Positions 34,523 to 45,100 are shown, numbered from the stretch's first letter. The stretch is 64,000 nt of DNA from CAVOOW01 sp963697675 (GCA_963697675.1 CAVOOW010000001.1:1-64000); one strand, 5' to 3'. A program made the numbers and translations. The notes: generated from the sequence alone by a model not told the origin.

Positions 34523-34964
34523 ATGGCTATTCAGCGGATGGACAACGTCGCCATCGTCGTGGACGACCTGGACGCGGCTGTCAGGTTTTTCACCGAGCTC
34601 GGCATGGAGCTGGAAAGCAAGGCGTCCATCGAGGGCCTCTTCGCGGACCGCACAGTCGGCCTCGACGACATCCGAAGCGACATCGCGATGATGCGCACAC
34701 CCGGACGGCCACAGCAAGTTGGAGCTGACCAAGTACCACCACCCGGCGGCCTCCGCCGCTGAGCCCGCGAACCCGGCGCCCAACACGCTGGGCCTGCATC
34801 GAGTCATGTTCGCCGTCGACGACATCGACGACACCATCGCCCGCCTGCGCGCCCACGGCGCCGAACTGCTCGGCGAGGTGGCACAGTACGAGGCCATCTT
34901 CCGCCTCTGCTACCTCCGCGGTCCGGCGGGCATCATCGTCGCCCTCGCCGAAGAGATCGGCTGA
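34523..34964 (+). pseudogene. VOC family protein, frameshifted
   Basis: The first frame gives the N-terminal module (MDNVAIVVDDLDAAVRFFTE, LGMELESKASIEGLFADRTV) up to RSDIAMMRTP. The second frame gives the rest (DGHSKLELTKYHHP, then TLGLHRVMFAVDDIDDTIAR and YLRGPAGIIVALAEEIG). Removing one G near 34702 joins them into a 146-residue VOC protein of normal length. Both halves keep the family motifs, including the final Glu. Sequencing error or recent mutation are equally possible. An AGGAG site lies close to the ATG. Confidence 0.75.
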
Positions 34965-34989
34965 CGGCCCGCAGCAGGATGGGCACCGT

Positions 34990-36219
34990 CTACCGCGTTA
35001 CCGGGCTCCAGCCACGCAGGTGCTTGACGGACTGGCGGTACTCCCACTCGATGGCATCTTTGAGCACGTGAGCCAGCCGCCCGCCGGTGGTGATGCCGGC
35101 GATGTCAGCCACCCCGCGGCTCGTACCGACCGAGACGACGAACCCCTTGTCATGGAAGGTGAATGACTCCAGCGGCCGGCCCTCCAGTTCCGCGTCCAGG
35201 TTGCGGGCCACGGTCTCGCCTTCCTCAAGCGCCACCTGCGCAAGTGGCGGCAGCACGTGCCCGGTGCGCGGATCCACCACCGACGCGAGGTCGCCTGCAA
35301 CGTAGATCTCCGGGCGATCCAGCACGTGCAGGTGCTCGTCGACCTTGACGCGGCCGTTGTAGCCGGTCGGCAACCCCGAATCGGCCACAATTTCGGGTGC
35401 TTTCACGCCACCCGCCCAGACGAACACGCCGCCCTCCACCAGCTCGCCGTCCTCAAGCCGGAAACCATCCTCGGTCGCTGCTGCGATCGGTGCGTTGGTG
35501 CGGACCTGGACCCCGAGCTCAGAAAGGATTTTGGTGGCCTTGTCGATCAGCTGCGGTGAGGATCCGGCCAATATCGTGGGGCCGGCCTCGACCAGCACCA
35601 TGGCCGGCGTGTCGGCCGCCAGGCCGCGGACGCTGGCCAGCTCGGGCAGCATCTCGGCCAACTCGCCAGCGAGCTCGACCCCGGTGGCCCCGCCGCCACC
35701 GACCACCACGGTCGCCAGGCAGCGCTGCCGCTCGGGGTCAGTGGCGGCCGCGGCGTCGTCGAGCGCCTTGTTGACCGCCGTCCACACCCGCTCGGCATCG
35801 TTGGCCGAGTACAACGACAGCGCGCGTTCGGCCAGACCGGGAATGGCGAAGTCGTTGGGCCGGCTCCCGAGGGCCAGCACAAGCCACCTCCAGCCGATCG
35901 GTCCATCCCCGGTGAGCACCTGTTGTCCGGCCAGGTCGAAACCAGTTATCTCGGTCTGGACGAAGCGGACCCGCTCGGCCAACACGTCATGAAGCGGGAC
36001 ACGCACCGCGTCGGCGGCGCGGGTGCCGCCGGCGACCCGGGGCAGCTCGGTGAGTGCCTGGTGGTAGTCGTGCCGGTCGACCAGGGTCAGCTCCACCGCG
36101 GGCTTGTTTCGTACCTTCCCCGTCAGGCGCAAGGCGACGTGCAACCCGGCATAGCCCGCCCCGGCGATCACGATCTGGTCCGCCCTCCCGGCGGTGGAAG
36201 CGTTCACGGCGTTCTCCAT
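34990..36219 (-). CDS. Type II NADH dehydrogenase-like FAD oxidoreductase
   Basis: A 409-residue flavoprotein. It has an N-terminal FAD motif (IVIAGAGYAGLHVALRL), DRHDYHQALTELPRVAGG, a second dinucleotide motif for NADH (ATVVVGGGGATGVELAGELA), VFVWAGGVKAPEI, and the flavin-contact motif YVAGDLASVVDPRTGHVLPP. The C-terminal segment (LAHVLKDAIEWEYRQSVKHL) is an amphipathic membrane-binding part. It should transfer electrons from NADH to quinone at the inner membrane face without pumping protons. Two inverted repeats lie in its promoter region. Confidence 0.9.
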   Translation of the reverse strand: MENAVNASTAGRADQIVIAGAGYAGLHVALRLTGKVRNKPAVELTLVDRHDYHQALTELPRVAGGTRAADAVRVPLHDVLAERVRFVQTEITGFDLAGQQVLTGDGPIGWRWLVLALGSRPNDFAIPGLAERALSLYSANDAERVWTAVNKALDDAAAATDPERQRCLATVVVGGGGATGVELAGELAEMLPELASVRGLAADTPAMVLVEAGPTILAGSSPQLIDKATKILSELGVQVRTNAPIAAATEDGFRLEDGELVEGGVFVWAGGVKAPEIVADSGLPTGYNGRVKVDEHLHVLDRPEIYVAGDLASVVDPRTGHVLPPLAQVALEEGETVARNLDAELEGRPLESFTFHDKGFVVSVGTSRGVADIAGITTGGRLAHVLKDAIEWEYRQSVKHLRGWSPVTR

Positions 36220-36397
36220 GGGTGTCGGAGCCGTTCCGGCGGCGTGGCTGTTGGCTGTTCACAACTCTATGAACGCTCTGTTTACCGCCACGGCCTCAGT
36301 GGACTCGGTTCTGCCGTCGAGTGCCTCTCGACGGTCCGGTTCTGACGATACCGGCGGTTGCGTTACGTGCCTCCGCTGGCACACGTAGGTTGAACAT
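36220..36397. promoter_or_regulatory. Divergent promoter region of NDH-2 and GNAT genes with two dyads
   Basis: GTTCA-N8-TGAAC (36257-36274) includes TTGTGAAC on the NDH-2 strand, which is a half of the Rex operator pattern. CCGTCGAG-TGCCT-CTCGACGG (36314-36334) is a perfect eight-base hairpin dyad. Both lie upstream of the leftward NDH-2 start at 36219 and of the rightward GNAT start at 36398. Confidence 0.4.
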
Positions 36398-36991
36398 ATG
36401 GTCGTGACTCGCCTGTCTGGCGGAACCTCGGAGGACCAGTCGAAGGCGTTCGCCACGTTATTGTCGGCGTTCCGCGCTGATCCGGTGGAGCGGTGGTTGT
36501 ATCCGGACGAGCACGACTATGACGAGTTATTTCCCGCATTCCTGGCCGCCTTCGGTGGGGAGGCGTTCGCCCACGACACCGTGTGGCAATTGGACGACTT
36601 CGCTGCCGTCGCGATGTGGTTGGCCCCGGGCGTTGATCCGGACGCTGCTGAGATCGTTCGGGTGCTCATGACGACCGTGGATGAGGCACGCCACGGTGAC
36701 ACCATGGCGTGCCTCGAGCAGATGGACGCGGCGCATCCGCGTTATCCGCACTGGTATCTGCCATGGTTCGGGGTCGAGGCGAGGGCGCAAGGATCCGGTC
36801 TCGGTGGGACGTTGATGGTCAACTGTCTGAGGGCTATCGACGAGACGGCGCTGCGCGCCTACTTGGAGACGCCGAACCCGCGCACCATTTCGTTCTACGA
36901 GCGATACGGGTTCCGCGTGACCGGATCCACACACACCACGGATTGCCCGGTAATCACCTTCATGCTCAGAGAGCCAGCGCCGCAGTATTGA
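36398..36991 (+). CDS. GNAT family N-acetyltransferase
   Basis: A 197-residue protein. The N-terminal half is substrate-binding (LLSAFRADPVERWLYPDEHD, AVAMWLAPGVDPDAAEI). The acetyl-CoA-binding motif A follows as HWYLPWFGVEARAQGSGLGG, with the loop R/Q-x-x-G-x-G/A present as RAQGSGLGG. Then comes ALRAYLETPNPRTISFYERY, the motif B helix with the typical NPRTISFYERYGF end. It acetylates an unknown amine. It is divergent from the NDH-2 gene. Confidence 0.88.
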   Translation: MVVTRLSGGTSEDQSKAFATLLSAFRADPVERWLYPDEHDYDELFPAFLAAFGGEAFAHDTVWQLDDFAAVAMWLAPGVDPDAAEIVRVLMTTVDEARHGDTMACLEQMDAAHPRYPHWYLPWFGVEARAQGSGLGGTLMVNCLRAIDETALRAYLETPNPRTISFYERYGFRVTGSTHTTDCPVITFMLREPAPQY

Positions 36992-37143
36992 GCACCGTTA
37001 GCCCGGCGAGACAGCACCCGTCGGCAGCAGGGTCCCCTTCCGATGCGCGGCGGATTGCTGCACCGCCGGGATCGCGGCAGATGAGGGAGTCCCCACGGCC
37101 GCTAAATGGTTCGGCGCACTCGTCGGCCTCGTAGGATCCAGAC

Positions 37144-38001
37144 GTGACGTCCGGGCTCGACAAGCTCTCCTCACAGCAGAGGAGACTCGTGAACCTATGG
37201 CTTCCGGGCGCGATCGTGGAGGAGGATCACAGCTGGGGCCTGGTCGAGACGATTGTTCTCCGACTTCGCCATGCGGGGTCGCGATTGATCGTCAAAGCCG
37301 GCGCCGATTATGACGATCACATCGAGCGCGAGATTCAGGCACACCTCGAATGGCTTGCTCCATGGACCAGCATGGGTCGTGCCTCGGTTCTCAAGTCCTT
37401 CGATGTTGAAGCGAAGCTCCTGGTCACGAGTTGGCTTCCCGGCCGTCTTGTGCTCGGGACCGACCATGCCGATCATCCGGACACGTACAGGCAAGCGGGT
37501 CAGCTCTTGGCGTTGTTCCACGCCCAGACGGCCGTCAAGGACGTTGGCTACGAGAGTCGCGAGAATCGCAGGTCACTCGCATGGCTGAGCGGGCCACACC
37601 GGATTTCGGCTGATGTCGAGGAGCAACTGCGAGTCGAGATCGCCTCGTGGCCGACGCCGGCAGAGACCCTTGTGCCAACTCACGGAGACTGGCAGCCCAG
37701 AAATTGGCTGATCCACGATGGTGTCGTACGCATCATCGACTTCGAGCGTGTTGCCATGCGTCCCGCCAGCTCTGACTTCGCCCGGCTGGCAGCCCAGGAC
37801 TTTCGGCGCAACCCGGCCCTTGAGGCGGCATTCCTGCAAGGATATGGCCCCGATCCACGAGAGGCTTTGGCGTGGCACCGACACTGCATCCGTCAGGCGA
37901 TCGGCACCGCGGCCTGGGCGCACCGGGTTGGCGCCGAGGAATTTGAAGCTCAAGGTCACCGGATGATCAGCGAGGCTCTCTCCGATTCCTGGGCCGTCTG
38001 A
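37144..38001 (+). CDS. Aminoglycoside phosphotransferase-like kinase
   Basis: A 285-residue protein starting at GTG 37144. The N-terminal lobe carries the ATP-anchoring Lys in RLIVKAGADYDDHIEREI. The catalytic loop is THGDWQPRNWLI (HGDxxxxN) and the metal-binding Asp is in VRIIDFERVA. The whole fits the APH/choline kinase fold in length and order. It may phosphorylate a small alcohol or an antibiotic; no resistance context is seen. It lies immediately left of an IS110 element, which does not disrupt it. Confidence 0.85.
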   Translation: MTSGLDKLSSQQRRLVNLWLPGAIVEEDHSWGLVETIVLRLRHAGSRLIVKAGADYDDHIEREIQAHLEWLAPWTSMGRASVLKSFDVEAKLLVTSWLPGRLVLGTDHADHPDTYRQAGQLLALFHAQTAVKDVGYESRENRRSLAWLSGPHRISADVEEQLRVEIASWPTPAETLVPTHGDWQPRNWLIHDGVVRIIDFERVAMRPASSDFARLAAQDFRRNPALEAAFLQGYGPDPREALAWHRHCIRQAIGTAAWAHRVGAEEFEAQGHRMISEALSDSWAV

Positions 38002-39579
38002 ACATGGACAACGCAACCGCAGCACCGTGAACGGGCGACTCACTCATCTCGGCCTGACAGCGCTGATCGCGGCAGACATCCCAGGTTCTGAGGTGTCAAG
38101 CGGCGGAGATCGCGTGGTGTGCCCAGGCGGTGCGTTCGTCATAGACGGTGCGGGTCTTGAGGCAGCCGTGAAGGATGCCGACGAGTCGGTTGGCGAGCTG
38201 GCGTAGAGCGGCTTGGTGACCGGTGCCGCGGTCTCGCAGCGTTCGGTAGTAGGTGCGTGCGCCGGCCGATCCGCGCATGGAGCACAACGCCCATTGCTGC
38301 AGCGCATCACCTAGTCGACGGTTGCGGGCGTAGCGGGCGAGCACGATCTTCTTCGTGCCGGAGGCTCGGGTGATCGGCGAAGTGCCGGCGTAGTTCTTGC
38401 GCGCCTTGGCGTCGGCGTAGCGATGCGGGTCGTCGCCGAACTCGCCGAGTACCCGGGCGCCCAGGATGACGCCGAGGCCGGGTTGGCTGGCGTAGATCTC
38501 AGCGTCCGGGTGCCGGCCAAAATGTGCGGCCACCACCGCACCCAGCTCCTCGATCTGGGCGTTCAGTGTCTGCAGGATCGCGACTTGGCCGGACACGATC
38601 GCCGCGTAGGCGGACTGCACCACGATCGACCGCCGCAGCTGGTCCGCGCGAAGCAGGTCCTGCAGCTGGGCAGCCTTGGCTTCGACGTCTCGGCGGTTCG
38701 CTCGCCGCAACGCCGCCCTGAGCTGAGCGCGGGTCAACCGCGCAGCACGGTCGGGGTCGGGCGCCTTACCCAGCAACTCGAGGGCGTCAAGGGCGTCGAG
38801 GTCAGAAAACGCCTTGAGTGCAGCGGGGAAGAAGTCCCGCAACGCCGACCGCAACCGCAGTACCTGGCGGGTGCGGTCCCAGATCATGCTCTGGTGGGTG
38901 CGGGCCACCAGCTTGATCGCCTCAGCGTCCTCGGAGTCGCCGGCCAGCGAGCGGTGGTGGGCCCGGTCCAGCCGGACAATCTCGGCTAGCAGGTGTGCGT
39001 CCGCGGTATCGGACTTCGCACCGGAGGTGGAGTGCCGTTCCCGGTAGCGGGCCACCGACATCGGGTTGATCGCAAACACCTCATAGCCGGCCGCCACCAG
39101 CGCGGCGACCCACGAGCCGCTCTCGGTCTCGATCCCGACCTTCACTCGAGACTGCGCCTGCCCCGCCTCGAGATCGGCCCAGTCCTCGGGAAGATGCTCG
39201 GCGATCAACGCGTGCAACGCAGTGACACCGATGATGCCCTCGGGCAAGCGCCTGCGAGCCAGCACCGCGCCTTCGTCGTCGACCAGCTCCACGTCATGGT
39301 GGTCCTCGGCCCAGTCATCTCCCACGAACAACACCTCGACTCCCTCCTGCTCCGGTTCAGCCGAACGTGCAGCAGCGCGGAGGAGACACCCGGCGATCTA
39401 ATGGTCAAGTGCTCACCGCAGACTTCGCGGGGCACGTCATCCCAGCAGCGGTAACGCCTCCTCACGACCAGCGGGCGCACGGTCTGCCGCAGGACCTCAA
39501 GGGCCTGATGAGTGGAGTGCTGACCCGCCAGCCGCTACCGGAACCGATCCTGCCCAAGCACGACCGGAGAAGCCATTAG
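38002..39579 (-). mobile_element. IS110-family insertion sequence (outer limits)
   Basis: The limits given are the borders of the surrounding non-element sequence, not proven ends, because IS110 members usually lack terminal inverted repeats. The transposase fills 38096-39334. The 94 bases on its right-end side (38002-38095) are short, and the 245 bases upstream of its start (39335-39579) are long and GC-structured. That layout matches the IS110 group, in which the non-coding end before the gene encodes the bridge RNA that pairs with donor and target. Confidence 0.5.
38096..39334 (-). CDS. IS110 family transposase (DEDD recombinase)
   Basis: A 412-residue intact transposase with GTG start and a purine-rich GGAGGGAG ahead. 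The N-terminal RuvC-like DEDD domain has VGDDWAEDHHDVELVD, VKVGIETESGSWVAAL, YEVFAINPMSVARYRERH and GAKSDTADAHLLAEIVRLD. A coiled helical middle part leads to the C-terminal transposase_20 domain (QPGLGVILGARVLGEFGDD, KNYAGTSPITRASGTKKIVL), whose serine is the second catalytic centre, and VGILHGCLKTRTVYDE. No frameshift or stop is present, so it is potentially active. It works with an element-encoded bridge RNA to recombine DNA. Confidence 0.92.
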   Translation of the reverse strand: MLFVGDDWAEDHHDVELVDDEGAVLARRRLPEGIIGVTALHALIAEHLPEDWADLEAGQAQSRVKVGIETESGSWVAALVAAGYEVFAINPMSVARYRERHSTSGAKSDTADAHLLAEIVRLDRAHHRSLAGDSEDAEAIKLVARTHQSMIWDRTRQVLRLRSALRDFFPAALKAFSDLDALDALELLGKAPDPDRAARLTRAQLRAALRRANRRDVEAKAAQLQDLLRADQLRRSIVVQSAYAAIVSGQVAILQTLNAQIEELGAVVAAHFGRHPDAEIYASQPGLGVILGARVLGEFGDDPHRYADAKARKNYAGTSPITRASGTKKIVLARYARNRRLGDALQQWALCSMRGSAGARTYYRTLRDRGTGHQAALRQLANRLVGILHGCLKTRTVYDERTAWAHHAISAA

Positions 39580-39809
39580 ATGAGTGTGTTCTGGCGCCGC
39601 TCGGTATCCGGCCACTATTCGACGTCGCTGCGGATGCGTCTCATGCTTACAGGGGCTCCACCGGGACTGGTCATGGCGGTCGACTATTGGACTGCCCCGA
39701 AGCGTGGCCTGTGTAGGGACTCGTGCTCGAAGCGGGGCAAATCCGCGCCTTGTCGATGGCTCGCGACGACTGTGCAGACGCGTACGTCCGGACGGAGACG
39801 ATGCGACCG
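39580..39809. other. Gap without a convincing gene
   Basis: Between the transposase upstream region and the serine hydrolase stop I see no supported gene. A 77-codon + frame from ATG 39580 is Arg/Ser-rich and resembles shadow coding. The sequence has fewer GC-rich codon patterns than its neighbours and could be IS-flanking debris. Confidence 0.4.
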
Positions 39810-40892
39810 CTAGGACAGCTGCCGGACGAGCCAACGCCGCACCTCACGGATTGGCTCCAGGTCATCAACGACCATCTGGTTCCAGGTGTGAGCGAACGCG
39901 AGGTCAAGCTCCTGGCTGTACCCAGCGAGCAGCCCCCAGGCGCCGGCATGTCCGATGAACGGCGCACCGTCGAGGTCATAGTGGAACACGCCGAGACCAG
40001 CGCTCGGTTCTTCGGGTGAGAGAGGGGTCAGCAGAGTGCCCACGGTTTGGGCCGATCGGAAGGCTTCACCGGTGAGGAGGTAGCGGTAGAAGTGTGCGAC
40101 GTCGCGCATGGACGCGACCTGACCGCCGCCACCGAACAGGTCGACCGTCGCGGACACGCCATGCGTGATGTCGTGCGCCCCGACGTACTGGGTCGCTCTC
40201 GGCGCCGACGACGGCGCGGGTTCGAGCAGCTCCAGGTAGGTGTCGCGGAGTCCGCCTCGACGGTAATCGACCAGTTGTCGGACAGCGGCGGCCAGCGGCA
40301 GCCCGGAACACGCTTGCACGAGCGGGGCGAGGAGGACATATCCCGTGTCGCTGTATGCGTAGCATTCGCCTGGTTCACCAGCGCGCTCGTAACCATCGAG
40401 AGCGAACCGGACCTGCTCCTGGGCTGTCCAGGTGTGCCTCGGATCGGCGAGCACCGTTTGCATGTAGGCGCCATCGGGCTGATCCGCATAGTCGGGCAAA
40501 CCACTGACGTGGCCCAATAGATGATGGACGGTGATGCGACCGATGTCGTAGCCGTGGGCGAGGAGCATCTCGAGGTAGCCACCCGGGAGCGGAGTCTGGC
40601 GCAGAGGGGAATCAAGGTCGATCGCGCCGGCTTCGACGAGGCGGAGGGTGGCGGCTGCCGTGAACGACTTACCAATGCTTGCCACTCTCACGGTGGCTCG
40701 ATCGGTCAATACTTCGCCAGTGCGACGGTCCGCAAGCCCCACGGCAGCCCCGACATCAATGCCGGCGCGCGGGCAGGTCACCCACAAGATCTGACCGGGT
40801 GACCCAGGCATCCTTGCGGCGGCTCGCTCAAGCTGGACGCGCAGTGCCGCGGCCAGCGCTGATTCATCCATCGCGGGGAAGTATGCCCTCAC
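39810..40892 (-). CDS. Serine hydrolase of the class C beta-lactamase family
   Basis: A 360-residue protein. The nucleophile motif SxxK is SIGKS in VRVASIGKSFTAAATLRLVE. The second motif YxN appears as YSD in YAYSDTGYVLLAPLVQ, a common variant in esterases and peptidases of this family. The third motif HxG is in FIGHAGAWGLLAGYS. LLGHVSGLPDYADQPDG is also typical. There is no signal peptide, so a cytoplasmic esterase or D-aminopeptidase-like role is more likely than a secreted beta-lactamase. It is a single gene with no obvious operon partner. Confidence 0.87.
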   Translation of the reverse strand: MRAYFPAMDESALAAALRVQLERAAARMPGSPGQILWVTCPRAGIDVGAAVGLADRRTGEVLTDRATVRVASIGKSFTAAATLRLVEAGAIDLDSPLRQTPLPGGYLEMLLAHGYDIGRITVHHLLGHVSGLPDYADQPDGAYMQTVLADPRHTWTAQEQVRFALDGYERAGEPGECYAYSDTGYVLLAPLVQACSGLPLAAAVRQLVDYRRGGLRDTYLELLEPAPSSAPRATQYVGAHDITHGVSATVDLFGGGGQVASMRDVAHFYRYLLTGEAFRSAQTVGTLLTPLSPEEPSAGLGVFHYDLDGAPFIGHAGAWGLLAGYSQELDLAFAHTWNQMVVDDLEPIREVRRWLVRQLS

Positions 40893-41195
40893 GCGTCAGA
40901 TCGGGATGACTGTGCCCGCCTTACAGGAACGCGGGCAGTTCGCACGCAGGAGTGCCACGCATGATCGAGCAACCCCCGGAAGCCGCCGGGCCAAGACAGA
41001 GCGGCGAACAGAACTGCCAACACCGAGCACTCGCTCCGCTGATGAAAGGAAGTTTGCCGCCGATGTTGCTCTGCCTCGCGGTGGCCCTCAATCGGCATCT
41101 GCGGTCAGCATGACTAACCCCGGGGAGTATCCGTGGCCGCAATGTGGATTGTCGAACGTCGCGCGAGCCACGTTCGGCAGCGTGTGGATCTGGGG
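40893..41195. other. Gap without a convincing gene
   Basis: These 303 bases between two leftward genes hold no frame with a domain, ribosome site or consistent codon bias, and no clear dyad. The part next to 40892 should carry the promoter of the serine hydrolase, but I cannot point to the boxes. Confidence 0.4.
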
Positions 41196-41997
41196 TCAAG
41201 CGTCGGGGGCATCGGGCGGCACCCAGTACGACCAGCGCTCGATCTCGCGGAAGCCGAGTTGTTGGTAGACCGAGAGTCCCATCTCGCTCGACATCAGAAG
41301 CGCCCGGCGAGCCCCGGTAGCTAGCCCGTCGAGGACGGTTCTCGCCGACAGCGCTGCGCCGTAGCCACGGCGCCGATGATCTGGTGCTACGGCGGCGTTG
41401 AAGACGCCGACATGATCGTCGGCCACGATGCCTAAGGCTGTCGCAACGTCGCGACCCGAGACGCTGCCTGCGTACGCGTAGACAGCGTTGCTGCCCAACA
41501 AATCAGAAGAAGCCCAGGCTGCGAAGAGCTCTGCTGGCGCGCCGAAGCCTTCTGCTACAACGGCCAGGTGGCGGTCTGCCTCGTCGGCGCCCAGCCGTCG
41601 GATGACCAACCCGTCGACCGCCACGGCCGACGCGAGACGATCCCCGTCCTCAAGCAGCATGAGCGGCTCGTGCTCACACACCACCATCCCGCGGGCCCGC
41701 GCCACCTCCTCCACCCCATGGGAACCAGGACGTACCTATAGGCAGAAAACAGGGACAGCAACCAGCGACCTCATCCAGTAGCTCAGCAACCAGCGCCGAG
41801 TGGCCGCGCACGGAGGCGGCGATGACTCCATTGAAGATCCACACCGGCGCACCAGAGCAGTACGCGGACACTCCCGGCTCCTGCCGCGACCAGCCGTCGG
41901 ATGCGCAGCCGGCGAGGCGTGGCCACATCGACATCGCCAACGCGGCGGCAGCTTCATCGGCTCGGAGAGCATCCGAACGGACGCCATCGGCACGCAC
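41196..41997 (-). pseudogene. GNAT family N-acetyltransferase, frameshifted
   Basis: The upstream frame gives an N-terminal GNAT region (ALRADEAAAALAMSMW, then SGAPVWIFNGVIAASVRGHS and LVAELLDEVAG) and breaks at a GGGG run near 41726. One frame on, EEVARARGMVVCEHEPLMLL leads into the catalytic GNAT half: DGLVIRRLGADEADRHLAVV, VGVFNAAVAPDHRRRGYGAA (the acetyl-CoA loop) and VYQQLGFREIERWSYW. Removing one G joins both. The start is uncertain: GTG at 41997 or ATG at 41934. The family is clear; the substrate is not. Confidence 0.65.
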
Positions 41998-42198
41998 TCC
42001 ACGGTTTGGCCCCGCGGTGCACGGCAACGCCGTCAATGGCGGCTAGATCGGTCCATCGAGTCCGGACGAGCCGGGCCGCGGCTACACCGGCTGGGAGATC
42101 CATACCATCATCGCGTGGCCGCCGCTCAATGACGCGACGGTGCCGACAGGGCCGCCGCGGGCGCTTGGCTGAGTACTGGTCTGGGAGCTATGGAGTAC

Positions 42199-45100
42199 TC
42201 ACCTTTTGAATGCAAACGTGGCCGGGTGGCTAGTGCCGTCCTTGAGCGTGAGCACGAAGGTCCGGCAGGTGCCGGCCCACGACTTCGCGGTCGTCCACTT
42301 GTAGGTGTAGCGGCCGGAGGACCGGACATAGGACAGCGTTCCCGTCGTCGTCACGTTGACGCCGGTGCGGGCCCGCGTCGAGCAGTTCACCGGGTACGAC
42401 ACTGGGAAGGAGGGCGCCCGGATCGACAATCCGCGATCGCCACCGAGGGAGAAGGGCAACGACGCGGCCGAGCCGGCCTTGACCGCGGTTGTCCCGGTCG
42501 AGGACACCGGGGCAAAGTATCCCGCGAAGGCGTACACCACCGTGTACGCCTTCGTCGTGCTCCGCTGGTTGCCGACCTTGTCGACGGCCGTGACGGTGAG
42601 GGTCTGGCTGCCGACCAGTGTCGTGTTGACCGTTGCGCCGGTGGCGGGCACCGAGCGGGTCCCGCCAGCAGCTGCGATGACGCCGGTGCAGGATGCGACG
42701 CCACTGCCGCCGCTCTCATCGGCGCAGCTGTAGGTCACGGGGACCGACCGGCCGAAGAGGTAGGCGGTGCCGGCGACCGGTGAGCTCACCGTCACCGTCG
42801 GAGCCGTCATGTCTGCCGCCCCGTGTGCCGCGATGTTCCAGTGCGACGCCTGCGAGGTGTACGCCGTGAGAAGCAGATCGCCCGAGCCGTCGGTGGCAAA
42901 ACTGCGTACCACGCACGGGTTCGGGGCGGCGATGCCCGCGCCCGGGTTGGTGCAGTCAGCGATGACCGCGGAGGATTCGGTGCCCTCGGCGCGACTGAGA
43001 GTGAAGTCTGCGAAGGTGTGTCCGGCCATCAGGCTCGGATCGATGCGAAACGCGATCACCAGCGGGCGACTTGCCGTCGCTACCGGCGCGGTGATGTCCA
43101 CCTGTTGGCCGAGGAAGGAGTACGTGGCCGGAGCCGCTTCGGTGGAGGCGGTCTGGGCGATGGTCACCGAGTCGCCGGTGCTCCCCGAGGGCACCGTCAC
43201 GCTGGTCGTCAGCGGCGAGGTCGAGGTCGGCCCGGTGCCATCGGGATCGGTGGTCACTCGGCCACCGGCCGCGGGGTCCACGTACGCGCTGACAGTGACC
43301 GGCGCCGAGGCGCCGGCCACCGGCGTCACGGTGTTGGAGCCTGGCGACTGGGGTCCGGTACCGCTGTCATTGGTGGCTGCGACCCGGAAGGTGTACGCGG
43401 TGCCGTTCCCCAGGCCGCTCATCGTCGCGGTGGTCTGGGAGCTATCGACGTTCGTGGTCGCACCGCCCGGAGCGGCGGTTACCGTGTAGGACGTGATCGG
43501 CGAGCCGCCGGTGTCGGTCGGTACCGTCCAGGAGATGGTGGATTTGGCGTCGCCCGCTGCCGCGCTGACGCCCTCGGGCGCACTCGGCACGTTGCCGGTG
43601 ATCGTGTACGTCGCGACCGCCGAGGCGTCGTTCCCGGCGGCGTCGGTGCCGGTCACCGTGAAGGGGTGCGGGCCCACAGTGCTGGTGTCGATGCGATCAC
43701 CGCTCGGAACAGTCCCGGTGCAGGAGCTGACTCCGGAAAGGACGTCGTCGCAGGAATAGTCGGCCGTGACCACGGCACCCAGCGAGAAGGTGGTCCCGTC
43801 GGCCGGCGTGCGCAACGACAGAGTGGGGTCGGTGAGGTCGATCGAGAGCTGGATGTTCCCGGTCGCGCAATTCCCCGCGAGGTCACAGCTGGGGCTACTC
43901 GTGTAGGTGTTCACGCCCTCGTCAGAGGCGGTGGTGGGTGCGGGCGTGCCCGCCGGGCCCCAGGACGGCTGCGGGTCCTGAGCACTCCAGTCAATGGTGA
44001 CCGGACCCGCGAACCAGCCGGCGGCGCTCGGCGCGGTACGCGGGGAGCCGTAGACCGTCGGCGGCACGGTGTCCGCGGAGCGGGAGGCGACGTAGAGCTC
44101 TTGTGAACCGGTGAGGTCGGGACTGGAGTTGCCCGCGGCGTTGACCACAATTTGCAGACCGGACCCGCCAAGGGCTCCACCGGCGGCGCTGTTGACCCCG
44201 TAGCCGTCAACGCCGACATGCCAGAGGGATCCGTACAGCACATCGTGGACGTAGACGTCGGTGCCGGCGTCCCAGCCGGGAGTGCCGATGTTGTGCCAGG
44301 AGGTGTAGCCGACGAAGCGGCCGTCAGCGCTGAGGCTGATGTCGGAGGCCGGGCTGGGGTCCTGCACCCCCGTGGATGAAACGCTGGCCAGCCGGGTGGT
44401 GCCGGCGGCACGGTCCCGGACGTAAGCGTCGTCGTAGTTGGAGCCGTTGGTGTCGTCGTCAACCAGGGAGTCGTCGGCGGAGAACGCCACCACGTTGCCG
44501 TCTGAGCTCAGGTCGTAGGAGCTCAGGTGATACGCCCCGGCCGGGCTGCCGTCAGTCTTGATGTCGATCCGCTCCAGCCGCGCGCTCGCCCGGTCGTAGG
44601 CGTACAGAGCGTTGCGGCCCTCCGGGGTGCCGACGATGAAGGCGACAACCGAGCCGTCGTCGCTGATCCGGGCGCCGCCCACGCTGCCGAACGTCGAGCT
44701 ACCCGCCTGAATGAGGGTTGTCGTGTTCGCCTGGCGGTCCCGCAGCCAGATCGCCCCGTAGTTGGCCACGACGCCCCAGTTGCTGGAGTCACCGCCGAAT
44801 GCGACGAAGCGCCCGTCGGCGGAGGTGTCCACGCCACCGCCGGCGGAGGAGTTGCCCTGCTGGCCTGCCGGACCCACGCTGACCTGCTCGGTCACGCCCG
44901 AGTCAAGGTCACGGATGTAGGCGTCGACGTTGCGGTTAGGGTCGACCGCGCCGCTGGTGTTGGTGTTGGTGTTGGTGTCGGCGGCGACCATCGCGGAGTA
45001 CGACAGGAACGCGACATGCCGGCCGTCGGCGCTCAACCGCGGCATGTAGCTGCCGCCGGAGTCCACAGCGCCAGCGTCGGTGATGTTGGCGCGGACGGTG

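Noticed and set aside
39580..39813. A 77-codon + strand frame after the IS110 element
   Set aside because: Arg/Ser-rich composition, no ribosome site and overlap with the serine hydrolase end make it unlikely to be coding.
44955..44978. CRISPR-like or phase-variable repeat
   Set aside because: Four tandem hexamers in frame encode Thr-Asn; there are no spacers, and a six-base unit cannot shift the frame.
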